A stretch of 64,000 nucleotides of DNA from NCBI GenBank assembly GCA_030549205.1, contig JAUKTV010000001.1, positions 1,550,001 through 1,614,000 on the forward strand, in the 5' to 3' direction. Shown here one piece after another: positions 30,621 to 42,444 of this stretch; the stretch's first letter is position 1; each line of letters begins with the position of its first letter. The notes below the pieces were generated by a model, which was given only the letters and a program-made list of their open reading frames with translations, did not search any database and was not told the origin of the DNA. The position numbers and the translations under genes are program-made. The DNA comes from Apiosordaria backusii. Lineage: Eukaryota; Ascomycota; Sordariomycetes; Sordariales; Lasiosphaeriaceae.

Positions 30621-33317
30621 TTACGCCCCGAATCCACTTGTGTCCTGAGCATTCGGATAGAAAAACGCCACCACGCTGATGATGACATAAGTCGCCAGCA
30701 ACAGCGCCCCCTCGAGATAATTGCTCCTCCCATCCAGCACCAAAAAGTTGGTGATGAACGCCGAGACAAACAAACAGACCGTCTCAAAGAGCGTGAAATA
30801 CAGCGTCATCTCCCTGTTCATGATCCAGCCAATAATCACTATCAGCGGCGTGATGAAGAGCGCAATCTGAATCGAGCTGCCTACCGCCACGCCGATGGCC
30901 AGGTCCATCTTGTTCTTCATAGCAACAGTGATGGCGGTGACGTGCTCAGCTGCGTTGCCGACGATGGGGAGGATGATGAGGCCGATAAAGATTTCACCGA
31001 TGCTGCTTGTTTTTACGAGGCCGTTGATCGAGTCGACCATGAACTCCGCGCAGACGGCAACCAAAGCAGTCGAAATGAGAAGCAAGAAGACTGCGCTCCT
31101 GCGAGAGAGCTCTTCGACGTTTTCCTCCGCATCGGCCACGGCGCCGTTAGGGACAGCGGCCAGAGGAATCTGAGAGGGCATCATAGCACCGGGAGGGCGG
31201 CGGAACTGGTTTAGACGGTCGGGCAGTGAGTTCGTACGACGAATGCCATAACGAACTCGAGGCACTGGCCCAGAGGGTACGGCCGGCATCGTTGTGTCAG
31301 TAGGACTAGTAAAGACTGTTGGTGCAAGACTGCGAGCAACAGGGCGAAGTGTTCCACGTAGTCCCTGGAACGGACTGCTTCGGGTCTGAACAATTTCACT
31401 CATCCCCTCGGCGTTGGAAGTCGATTGTGACATGGCGAAATCCACCCTCCGGGGCTCGCCAGGTGAGAGGGGACCCTTAATCCCTACAGCCGCTTCCTCG
31501 TCGATGGGTTGGTCCATGAACTCTTGAGAGCCATTTCTCCGTGATTTGTGCTTGTGATGTTTACGGTGCTTTTTCGGTTTCCGATGACGATCACGCTTCT
31601 TGTGACGGGGTGACTTCTCATCCTCAATCGCATCCTCAGGGGCATCGAATATTCCGCCGCCCGTCTTGAAAATACGGGTCCGAGGAGTCTCTTCGGAAGG
31701 CTGCCCCTCACTGGTGGTGCCGAAGGAAGGACTTCTGGTTGGAGTCCGTGTGCGAGTAGTGCTGATGCCTTCACTTGTGTCGACTGAAATAATACTGGAC
31801 TTGCGGTGGCGCCTGATAGCCCGTCTCATTCTTTCGCCAACAGTTTCTCGTGATTGATCGGAGTCAGATGAATCAGAATCACTTGATGAGCTGCTTTCTG
31901 AACTTGACGAGTCGAGCCAGTTGGCAACCGGACCAGGCGTTGCCTCCTTATCAATGATATGCTGTGGTGTCGACTCATACATATACGAGTGCGACAGGAG
32001 CTGGAACATCAGGTATATGATATATACCAGAAGAAGAATCTACGAAACTTAGTGTTGGTCATAACCAGATCCCGGACAGGATCACTTACCACACTAGTGC
32101 CACGGCTAATCTTGAGAGATTGGGCATCTGCTAGTTTCGAGTCACTGAATGAAGCATGGAATGCAGTCTGTGAAACGATTAGTATGTGGGCGCGAATCTG
32201 TTACTACAATACTGAACTTGCCGGCAGTACCAAGCTGATCACACTCAAGCTCAACAGGCAAGCACTCATCTGGGTGACGGTGCTGTTGTAGATCTGTTCC
32301 CGGAAGCGAAGGCCACCAAGAAAGAACGACATACCCAAAATGAGCAACAAGTTGGCCAAGATAGACCCAAGAAGTGAGGCCTGAACGATACGGATTTCAT
32401 TCTGTTTCTGGTTAGCCATAGTGTCATACAGGCTGCGCCATGAAAACATACCTTGACAAGAGCGATGCTACTCGGCGCCGAGGATGGTCAGCAACGAATT
32501 ACACAAAAGACTTGGTCAAGCAAAAGAGGTCGATACTGCCCGTCCTGTATCACCAAACAGGGATCGAAATACATACATGCTGTGACTGGTGTTAGTGAAC
32601 CGTTCAACAAGCAGCTGACAAGCGCGCCAAGACATCGTTGACTTACAAAATGATCAGCTCCACGGCATTACCAAAAGTGATGTTGAGTAAAGCGCCGAGC
32701 GAATCGCCAAGCTTGCGAGCTACGGCCTCGGTAGCAAGGCTCAGGAGACCGGCAAGGGGTATAATGGCGATGGCATTCATAGCAAAAATGATCCCCGGGG
32801 CAATGCCCGGGACCTGCTCAACGGCGATGCCGATGGGCACAAATACAAGTAAGAGGTTTAGCTTGGAGTGAAACAGGATAAACTTGATGGTCCGCAGGAT
32901 TCTGCTGGGAATGTTATCCTTGACGGTGGGCTCTTGCTGTTGCGGGTGGTGCTGTTGCGGGTGGTGCTGTTGCGGGTGGTCGTCTTGTGGGTGTTTCCCA
33001 TCACCTCCTCGACCTAGGACAGGCCCCGGCTTCTCAGTCTGGGATGAGCCACCGACCGTGGGCGTACCACTACAACCATCTTCTGCTGTGTCGGCACCAC
33101 CAGAGGCAGGTAATGCTGATGTAGTGCCTCCGGGGCTGGCAGACATGGCCGGTGCTCCATGCTTGCTGTTGGACTGTGTTGGCTCCAGGGTGGGTAGATT
33201 GCTGGTGGGAAGCTGGTTTGAATCGAAATGTTTGGAAGGACGGTTCGCAGCTCTGCTTCGTACCCACGATTGAATTCGATCCGTGTACCGAGGACTATCA
33301 GGTATGGATTCCTTCAT
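30621..33317 (-). CDS. Ca2+/H+ exchanger of the CAX/VCX1 family
   Basis: This is a vacuolar-type antiporter that uses the proton gradient to load Ca2+ into the vacuole. Exons: 32647-33317, 32452-32470, 32222-32401, 32090-32167 and 30621-32039, giving 788 residues with all phases consistent. The two ion-binding repeats are GNAVELI (about 213-220, at the end of exon 1) and GNAAEHVTAI (about 677). Membrane helices cluster in residues 150-330 and 625-788. They are separated by an unusually long (about 290-residue) hydrophilic loop with poly-Ser/Asp, a basic HRKPKKHRKHHKHK stretch and many S/T sites. Exon 2 is a 19-nt microexon, and intron 3 has a GC donor. The start MKESIPD was preferred to MSASPGG (33146); the frame remains open upstream. 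Confidence 0.87.
32935..32979 (-). repeat. 15-bp minisatellite, three perfect copies
   Basis: The unit TGCTGTTGCGGGTGG (plus strand) is repeated three times without mismatch and encodes HPQQHHPQQHHPQQ in the N-terminal tail of the exchanger. It is a coding tandem repeat, probably variable in length. Confidence 0.85.
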
Positions 33318-34425
33318 CGAAGTAGGTGTTGGTGAAGGAAATACGATGTATCGAGGCTTCTTTTTAAGTTCGACGGGTGCGCTCAGGAAAATGCCGGGGA
33401 GTGGCAGGGAGATGGCTGTGAAGCTTGATGGGGAAAGATGTTGAAGTACGTACGTATACGTAAGGTAGGTAATAGAAGGAGGGAGAAGAGTGACATGTGG
33501 CGGGCCACGTCCTGCAGAAACGTTGGAAGGGGGACAATGGGGTTGGGATGGCCCTGCCAAGGGTGCGGGTGATCGGCAAGCATACCTTACCATTCCCGCT
33601 TTGGCCTTAGCTCAAGTTCACAGAAAAACAAGCTTCAGGGCCCATCTCCTCCATATCACGTCACCATTTATTCTGTAGGGCCTCTAGAAACTGGAACCTT
33701 TCAACGTGCCCTTGCACAGCTTGACACACATTGTGGTGTTTCACAGGAAATGTCTTGCAACAAGAACAAAGGGCCCGGGAACTTATACAGTGGATAAGTC
33801 TAAGATCTCACCACAGGCAAACAAACTGCTAGAACCTACGGGAGGTATCACAAGGTTTCCTGTGCACCGGTCATCCGAGAATGGGAAGCAAAAACATCAA
33901 GGTTGGCGGGACAGCTGGCAGCTGCAACGAGGAGGCAGCCAGCAGTAATCAGACGACACACATCAATGCATGCCGTGTATGTAATGCCTTCTGCGAAACA
34001 AATATATAAATTGAGAGCTATCCAATGCACGTTTGCTGTGTCAGGAGTCTCAATGCGACACGTCTTACTACAAAATAATCCTGCTATCTCGGCAGTTGAA
34101 GATGCGCCAAGAAGGCCAAGCAGGAACCAGAAAGCTTGATCGCACCGCTCTCAACCTCCGGAATCGACTGTGCACCAACAGCATCCAATGAATTGAAAAC
34201 CAAACAATTGATACACGTGCTGGGTGTCGGCCTCCCGCCATGACATGTACTAATGAAACTAGGTAGTCTCGTTCTCTGTTCCGTTTCAATCAAACGGGGA
34301 ACAGAAGAGTTGAATCCACAAAATCAACTAGGTGTGTGACGTCATGCCATTTTCACCCGTAAAAATAACCATACGCATCCGACGTGCGTACTCGATGGCA
34401 ACTGAACTGAGTGGTCGGTGTTCTC
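33318..34425. other. 1.1-kb intergenic region
   Basis: Promoter side of the Ca2+/H+ exchanger and 3' side of the F-box gene. A palindromic stretch TACGTACGTATACGTA lies at 33447-33462, followed by GGTAGGTAA. No coding or RNA gene was recognised. Confidence 0.5.
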
Positions 34426-35538
34426 TCAACGTAGCCACCTCCCACGTATGCCGAATAGCCCAGCTTCACAAAGAGCTGATCGCAGAGTTTTATATTGAGG
34501 GTCCATTATGAACAGGTTGTGCCATTTGGGGTCAGAGGGTGATGACCTGAAATCCCCCAGCCGATACCATCGAGTTATCGTGATGGTCCAGTCCCTCACG
34601 AGCTCGCCCTCGCCAAGAACGGATCTTCCAAACAATCTTCCCAACCTCGTCTGTGATGGAGGCTGATGGCAATTCAGTGTGATCTCGACCTGGTAGTCGG
34701 TGAAGCAAATGGGACACGACCTGGTTATGGTGTCGCTCCCGGAAGACGGCCTGAACAAGTGAATACTATCAGGATCCTGCCACAACTCCCAAATCAGATG
34801 CCTCCAGAGTGTCAAGTGCTGACATATGAGCTTGGTCGAGGTCTCTTCCGTCGCATCAAAGAATCCCCTCAACCCTGATCTGCTCCCACATCCCGCCGAT
34901 TCTGTGAAGATGCTTGTCGCCTTCATGTAGAGCTCATCGTCGATGATCTTTGCTTTCCAAGTCTGTGTTTCGCTGACTCCGTGATTTTTGTGCAGCCAGT
35001 CAGCCGCATTTGTTGCGTCGAGGTTCAAGACCTGCAGATCTAGGCCATGCGAGGGGCCATAGAAGTGGCGATTCATGACGAGCCGAGCCAAATGGTAGTC
35101 CCACGTGTATACTTTCCGAGAGAAATATTTGCTTCTCATGGAGGGGATCCATTGGGATGTGTGTAAAAAATCATCACTTTCCCTGTCGTGGTTTGGACAA
35201 TTGGAGGGGCGATAAAGGTAAGGGTCCTGCATAATGTATCCCCATTGGTGAAGTTTCATGCAGCCAAAGCATGTGTATATGGTCGGGCAGTCCTTCTCAA
35301 TCCACCCCAGCAAGGTGATTCTTGCGGATCTTGTCAAATGAAGCCTGTGCGATTTCGGGAGGTATCGATAGAATTCTTTGCAGGTCAAGGCGAAAGAGAC
35401 GACAGACTCCGGTGGGAGATTGTCAAGAACCATGTAGATGAGTTCTGCAGGGAATTGGAGTCTGCACGTCTGTACCTGCAGTCTACTCGGGGACAAACAA
35501 GACGGAAGGAGTCGGCGGAGATAGGAGATGATGTCCAT
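34426..35538 (-). CDS. F-box protein of unknown target
   Basis: The intronless product is 370 residues. An F-box lies at about 29-65 (LQFPAELIYMVLDNLPPESVVSFALTCKEFYRYLP), the domain that links substrate receptors to Skp1 in SCF ubiquitin ligases. The rest has no recognised repeat such as WD40 or LRR. It contains scattered Cys pairs (CFGCMKLH, CPNHD, SCPICFTDY) in an arrangement often seen in lineage-specific fungal F-box proteins. The ATG at 35538 opens directly into a basic stretch just before the F-box. It stands between an exchanger gene and a phosphatase gene with no functional link evident. Confidence 0.8.
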   Translation of the reverse strand: MDIISYLRRLLPSCLSPSRLQVQTCRLQFPAELIYMVLDNLPPESVVSFALTCKEFYRYLPKSHRLHLTRSARITLLGWIEKDCPTIYTCFGCMKLHQWGYIMQDPYLYRPSNCPNHDRESDDFLHTSQWIPSMRSKYFSRKVYTWDYHLARLVMNRHFYGPSHGLDLQVLNLDATNAADWLHKNHGVSETQTWKAKIIDDELYMKATSIFTESAGCGSRSGLRGFFDATEETSTKLICQHLTLWRHLIWELWQDPDSIHLFRPSSGSDTITRSCPICFTDYQVEITLNCHQPPSQTRLGRLFGRSVLGEGELVRDWTITITRWYRLGDFRSSPSDPKWHNLFIMDPQYKTLRSALCEAGLFGIRGRWLR

Positions 35539-37039
35539 CCTGGATTCGGTCTCAGTACCTTATGCAAGTGCCCAACAATGGTGTGGTAATGGTGATGATG
35601 AAGAGAAAATTTGTTCGGTTCTGCTGGCGACGAAGATTTAATCATAGGGCCAAAAAGCGCCACAAAAATTCTATCATCAGAAATCCACACAAGCAGATGC
35701 TGCCTGTTGGTCCTTATCTTGGAGGGGCTGGTCATGCCGAGACTGCCAGGTATCAGCTCTTGGAAGAGGACGAAAAGTTCAAGTTATCTGGTACCTGTAC
35801 TGGTTCAATCAGGTAATGACCCCAGCTTGATGATTGTTGATGCATATGGCTGTGCACGAATCGATAATCTACGCCTACAGCGAAATGGGAGAAATTTCTC
35901 CGACCTTGAGCTGAAAGGTAAGATTCCTGCGGGGAAGGAATTGGAAATATGAAATTGTGAATCCTCGTATTCGACTCCCAAGTGTTCAGTGACCTGTGCC
36001 GCCATATCCTTTCCTTGCAATGGCTGACCTCTTCTAAACTAAAATGGCGCCAGCCGACGTGCTCTTTCCTCGATGAAGTCCCATGGAAAAGAGCGAAACA
36101 TCAGAGCTAGACAAGGTGAGCCGCATGGATGGCCTCGAGTCGAGAAGAACATCTATTCGGAGCCGGTGGCATGACCCGATTCTCTTGACTTCCGGGGCGA
36201 TGAAAGATAGGTATCACATATTACCACAGCCTTCCTCCGTCATAGACCAGCCATGTATGAGCAATCCGAGGGCACCTTATACAACACCAGAACACGCACG
36301 CCCACAGAAGATTCGGTATGATGCCTCGTAATAAACCTAACAAACATGTATTTCCTCTAATAACGCCTCCTCAAAACCATAAAACGTGTCTCAAATTCCA
36401 TATATACCTCACAAACTTCCCCAGCACGCCTCCCAAATCATCAGCAATGTATTTAAGGCAAGATAATATACAAAACACTGAAATACATAGCCTCTAAAAT
36501 CCCAAGGCAAGGCCTACCCCAAGAAACTTCACCGCTATCAGCATATCTACTATGACCTTTAAACACAACGATAGTGACTTTTCCTACTTCTAATGTCTAT
36601 AAACGTCCGTGACAGGGGACTACTTGAACATAGGTACTTACCTAGGTAACTAGTCATTGTTGTCGCTCACATTCACAAGTCCCGGCAGACAAGTCCTGAC
36701 ACACATATAAAAGCAAACATTTCTCGAAGATGTAGTGGCAGCAAAGAACTACGATGCAGTGACCCCCCTTTAAAACAACACGCTGTGTGATCTATAACAG
36801 ATAAGAACATGAATTTGGGCGATATATCAAGAAACAGCAACTATCGCTCGCTAGCTTCGCTTTCCGCCAAGTAAAAACGACAAAAAAAGTCCATATTAAC
36901 TCCCATAATATCTTCATATATCCGATAAAATACCCAATTTTCATATCACATATCATCCCATCCGTCAAATCCATCAATCATGTATCCTTTTTGTACATAT
37001 CTCATCTTCCATCTCTCATCCCATCATGACAAATCTTCT
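35539..37039. other. 1.5-kb gene-free interval
   Basis: Upstream side of the F-box gene and downstream side of the PhoD-like gene. The 36330-37000 part is A/T-rich with no frame beyond about 60 codons and may include a long 3' UTR. No transposon ends or RNA genes were seen. Confidence 0.5.
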
Positions 37040-40000
37040 TCAAGCTGGCGTAGGCGGAGCCTCCCCAGAAACGGAATTCTTCCTCTTCCTCCCACTAAAC
37101 AACCTCTTCAAACCCCCAGGTTTCTTCTCAAACACCTGCTGCTGGCTGTTATTGCCCCCTTCAACCATGCCAGCTTGCTGTTGTTGACCTTGACCAGCAG
37201 CAATGTCGGACTGACCTCTACTATGCACTTGCTCCAGCTCCTCTTCGGGCTCCTCACCCTCATACTCATACCACAATTTGGGAACCACAAGACGATACGG
37301 CACCGTGCTCCCGCTTGGGTCCTTGGGCGCGATCTCCACGTTGAGCGTGACTTCCAACCCGCCTTCCAGATCCACCTCCAACTCCTTGGCGTGCTTCAGC
37401 TGCTTGGTTGACAGCCCGGTCGGGATGCGATGGAAGGGCTTGGGAACAAAATCCTTGTCGTGCTGAGATGTAGACGCATAGGCAGAGCTGGGGTACACCG
37501 CTTGGCCGCCAGCGCCAGCACTACCCACGACAGTGGCCGACTTGCTTCGCGAGTGGTTGGGATGATACTGCTGCTGATACTGCTGAGCCGGCTGTGGCGG
37601 CTTAACTGTAAAGTAGCTCTCATCACCCCGAGCATATTCGCTGTTGTGAGACTGCGTCGAGTAGCCAGATGGGTAATCACCCAGACCACCGCGTAGGCCA
37701 AGGCCACCGCTGGGATGAGCACCAACGCGCTGACGCAGGGTCTCATCGTCATAAATGGCATCCTCATCAGTGTCAGGGCCCCAGTTTCCATTGATCCCAC
37801 CGTCATCTCGCTGCTTCTTCGAGCTGCTGAGCCGGCGGAAGAGACCGCCGATTCGCCCTGACACAGACGAGCCAGACATTGTCCGCGTCAGCTTGTTCGA
37901 TCGGGCTGTTGCGGGTCTGCCGATCTCATCAGCACTGGCAACACCCCCGCGGCTGGACAGTCCCCGCAAGAAACTGTTAGAGATGGGCGGACGGGACCGG
38001 TCCTTGACACTGTCAGGGCCGCGGAAAGAGGAAGCCCGGGCTTTGCCAGATAATCGGCGGAGAAGACCGGGTCTCGCTGCGCCAGGAGGTGTACCATAAG
38101 GCGTTAGGTCATAAGCCGATTGGGTTGGCGTGGGTTCAGGCGTGTGACCTGGCACATATGGTCGAATGGCACACCAGTTCCGGTGCGGGAGCAGGTGCTT
38201 GTTGTTGCGGGGCTTGCTGTCAACGCCATGTTCAAAGATGGGAATCATGTCCTCATCTGTTTCCTTATCGAAGTGGTGAATCTTATTCCGCTTGTTAAGG
38301 ATATCGGCCATCAGATCGGGTGGCGGAGTGTTGACAATGGCCGACGAGATCACATTGGGCATATACCTAAAGTCCTTGTGCTTCACCAAACCGAGTTTGG
38401 GATTCGAGTAGAACTGTCCAATGGCCGCGAGGTGAACATCACCACTGAGAATTGTGACTCGGATGGACTTGTCGGCTGCCAGGTCTTGCAAGTCTTCAAT
38501 CACGAATTTGCGTTCGGCCTTGTGGCTCTTGGCGGTCCAGTGGTCATCCAAATCGTCGAGAACCTCCACGCCGCCGTCGAAGCGGTTGAGCAGGCCCTTG
38601 AACATGCCCATCTTGCTAAGTGCTTTAATGGGATCCATGACACGCGAAGTCAAACTGTGGAATATTAGCACTGAAATTTCTCTTTCATCGTTCGGTGAAA
38701 CACTTACATGTTCTCAAGCCAGACCAGCCTGGGGTAGGCGACTGGCACACCAAGCAGGACGAGAAGATGTTCGACCTTGCCCTTGTCAATCTCCCCATAG
38801 CAACGGTCCATAATCTTCTTCCAAGTGTCTTCATTGATGACATCTTGGCGAGTTCTCTCTGTTCGAGCGTCGACAGCCAGCAGGGCGACCTTAGAACCCA
38901 AAAACATGAACAAGCTGCGACTCAGCTCATTGATATAAGGCCCAGGCTTGACACCCAGTGTCCAGCTAGGCTCGTGCTTCTCTGTTTCGCTAGGGATGCT
39001 CTGATGCTGGAACAGCATATAATACTTGAAGGCGACATTGCCAAGACCAGAAAACACCGGCGAATTCATGAAGTGATGGGGATAAGAGCCAAAGCCATCA
39101 ATGATGTCGTGGTCGTCATACATGTTGACCATTGGGATCTGAGAGTTGGCCATGCTGAACAGCCCCTGGGAAAACCACATGGCGTAGCGTTCCATGTAAA
39201 AGCGCTCGAGTTCGTGCTGCAACTCAGACGAGAACGGTGCGTTGTGCTTCTGGAGAGGATTCTTGATCATCAGCCAGTTTCGGAAGAGCGTGGTGTCTTG
39301 CATACACCTATCGTTGTAGATCTGATCACCGCCACCGATCATGACATGGAAAGGCTGGCTTTGGTGGGTGTTCAGCACATCGCGCCACATCGGATCAGGC
39401 CCCGTGAACTCGTCGGGATTGACACTCATGCTGAAACCGTTGCAGCTGTGAAACATAATGTTCATGGTCTGTCCTTTGGCGGGAACCCAGAAGCCAGTCG
39501 ATGGGCCTCTGTTGATTCGGTAAGCGATGCGCTGCTGTTTCTCTCGAAGCTCAATCTCAACGTTGAATCTCCAGAAGGTGTAGCCGTGCTCAGCATGCAG
39601 CCTGAAGCCCCGTACGTCCTTGTACTTGCCAGCCTTCTCCCCGTCAATCTCAGCCCGCTTCCGCCGGGCAGCAAACGACCCAGGAGGGTCGATACCACCG
39701 GGAAGGGGTCCGTCTGGTGGGCTTCTGGTCTTTTCAAAAAGCCCATCATCGGTCTCATCCCTTGACACATCGCGCCCAGGCTCAAGATGGTCCACTGGTC
39801 TGACGTAGAGGGTTTCGCCCTTCCGGCCCAGCTTGGGATATCCAGCAATCGGGTCGACATACTCAGCTGCCAAAGGCTCGTCGCCCGGGACCTGCTTTGG
39901 TGGCAGTGGAAGAAGTTCGATAGGCTGGACAAACAGTCTCAGCGTCGGGGCAATGTCATACGAAGAATCTTTGTCTGTGGTCACAATCATAATCGAACCC

Positions 40001-42444
40001 CTCCAGATCTCACGATCAACGACGGCGCCGGGTCGGGTGGAGCGACTGGGTACACGCTCATGCCGGATTCCGCAATATCTCAATAAGGGGCCGCACTTGA
40101 GATATAGGGGAGGCTTGAACCTGGTCGGAGCTATATAGTAATGCGAATCAGTAACGGGATCTCAAAAACCGATGAAAACCGATGGAAAAAAGCAAGGGAT
40201 CGTTGTACTGGAATAGGACACCGCTGCTTTTCGTGGGAATGCATCACTACAAATCGAAAAGCAGTCGAGGCTGTCTTGTGAATCATTCAGAGTTAAAGCA
40301 GCAGCAAGATCAGAAGGGCTCGGACTGAAGGGCCGCGGCCCTTCCCAGCGTCTACCTCGCTTTCCCTTCTTGAGGCGTTGGGATTTATTCGACAGACCCC
40401 AATCGACTTCGATTTCAGACAACCGACTGAGGTCGCCACTTTGCACTGCGCTGATATTGGGGTAAAAAGCCGATGAGTTAGGGGTGCGCGTACCGTTTGT
40501 ATCATCATATTCACCCTCAAAAGCTTCAGCCTTCTTTGGCCGACTCGACAAGCTACTTGCACGCGTCCTTGACTTTGGCGATTCCCACCACGTTGGGTTG
40601 CCCTTCTCCCCTGCGGGTGGCACATCTTCCAGGTCGAGCAAGGCGCCCGTCAAAGCACCCACCGTGGCCTTTTGCCATTCATCCAAGTACGGCGTAGGTT
40701 GGTAGAGGCCGTCGCCCGGAACATACTTGTCGCGACCATGGTAAATGAAGTTGGACACATGATGCTCCTCATCAGTATCGCTATCGCTTCGGTGGTCTCT
40801 TCGTGCTGGGCGGTGTCCAGTTTGAGCAGCAGTCTGTGCGTCCGTAGAAGCGGCGACTGGGGCTGGAGGGGATGCTGGATCTCGAGAGGCAACACCAGCT
40901 TGTCGAGCGCCATTCACCGCGGCTGTGTTGGATGGAACTCGGCCAAGAATCTGATCGGCTTTCCTCTGGCTGGGCGTCTTTTGCAGTTTTGCAGGTCGCG
41001 GCGGATAAGATTCGTCTTCCAACAATTCGTTGTCGCCGGCGAAAGAGTCCCTCCTGTTATGCGAGGACGATCGGGATTGACCTGCCCCAGTATTGGGGCG
41101 CACAGGTTCTCCGGCGTATCGAGGAGTGGCTGGCGTCGTGGGGCCGACATTGACTGCCTTGGTATTTGAGCCATCACTTTCGGCTGGCTTGCGCGTCTCG
41201 TCTGCTTCAGATTCAGATACGGAGATCCTCCTGGGCCATGGATCGTTCCCCCGATTCTTTTTGAGTTTGTTGCTGCCGCTCCTGGGTGGAGAGGTCACGG
41301 GCGGAGCCTCTTTAGAACCAACTTCTTCAACGCCGTTAGGCGGCTTGATATCATTCTTTGCGGCGCGTTCACGGAAGCTGAGATTGCGTTGTGGAATTCC
41401 AGACGACTGGCCTGCCGGGGCTGTTTGCGAGTCGGGAGCCTGTGTCCTAGGAGATCTGTCGGTCGGGATGCTGAAGTGCTGTCCTTCCTCAGGGGGGTTT
41501 TGAGATTCAGGGGGGTTTTGAGATAGGGGTCCATTCTGTCCGGGAGCTCCGCGTGCCTGGGCCGGTCTGGAGGGTGTTCCTGGTGTTCCTGGGGTATCTC
41601 CAGCTGTCAAAGAGGTTCGTCGCGGCCGGCGTACTGGCTGCGTGGTGTTGTCGGCGTCGTAGGTCCCGCTTGTTCTGTCTCGGGCGGCTCTTTCGGCAGC
41701 CTCGAGACGGGCGCGTTTGTCTTCTTTGGAAATACTGTCGAGGGTCAGTTCCAGCCTTTGAAGGGGTGAGCGGTCGTCTGCCAACATTCTCGATCGATCC
41801 TGCGTCGAGGTTCTCCTGGTACTTCTCTGGAGAGACTGCTCAGCAGCGGATGTCCTGCGGGGATGGCCATTTGTTCGGTGTGATCGAGGTAGTGCCGACT
41901 CGTCCAGCGTCCTTTGCGCTCTGTCTAGGACAGGGTGGTCTGAGGCGGCGGCCTTATAGTAATCATCGACATCCATGTTCCTATTTCCACTGCTCGAGGG
42001 CGGATACCGGTAACTTGCGGCAGCACGGGGCACGTCAGGGGCGGCGGGGAGTGGTGGGCCAGATGCTGCTGCTGCTAATGCCGCGGCGTAGTATTCTTCG
42101 TCTTGTTCCTGATTGCGACTCCTCCTCTTCCGTCGATTCTCGACGAGCTCGGGTGGATACTGGTCGGCACCGTATGGTAAGGATGGTGGCCGAGGAGCAA
42201 GTCCCTGACCCTGAAAGCTCGAGTCGGTTGGCGATGCAAAGGGGCTCAGGGTTGATTCGGTCGGCGCATCTGATTTTGTAGTCTGAACAGACGCGCGATT
42301 TGGTCTAACCTGTCCCTGGGCGCCAGCATCCAATGACTTGCGGTTATCATAAGTCTGGGGCTGGTCATCAGACAAGCGACGACCCTTCGTCTGGCTCACC
42401 TGGGGAGCTGGGAGCTCGCCCCAATAAGGATTAGACGACGACAT
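37040..42444 (-). CDS. Large PhoD-like phosphatase-domain protein
   Basis: Exons 40251-42444, 38708-40130 and 37040-38654 give 5232 nt and 1743 residues. The first intron (119 bp) is placed by the conserved continuation APTRFKPPLYLKCGPLLRYCGIR, which begins exactly at acceptor TATAG (40131); donor GTAGTG at 40250 gives correct phase, though GTGATG four bases away also fits. The second intron (53 bp, GTAAGT...CACAG) is clear. Residues 1-730 are disordered and Ser/Pro/Arg-rich. The PhoD-like metallophosphatase region spans about 900-1330, with IGGGDQIYND near 998, NMYDDHDIIDGFGSY near 1071 and LSGDVHLAAIG near 1278 supplying D, N and H metal ligands. Fungal members are large and uncharacterised; a cytosolic phosphodiesterase role is inference. 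A disordered, basic tail closes the protein. Confidence 0.87.
41489..41524 (-). repeat. Perfect 18-bp tandem duplication
   Basis: Two identical 18-bp units (plus strand TCAGGGGGGTTTTGAGAT) encode SQNPPE twice in the disordered N-terminal region of the PhoD-like protein. It is in frame and probably neutral. Confidence 0.85.

Noticed and set aside
32935..32979. Three regular 15-bp repeats considered as a CRISPR-like array.
   Set aside because: The repeats are contiguous without spacers and encode in-frame His/Pro/Gln in a eukaryotic membrane protein.
38695..39765. Long plus-strand frame (356 codons) opposite the PhoD-like gene.
   Set aside because: It is the antisense shadow of a conserved exon; its translation shows no domain.
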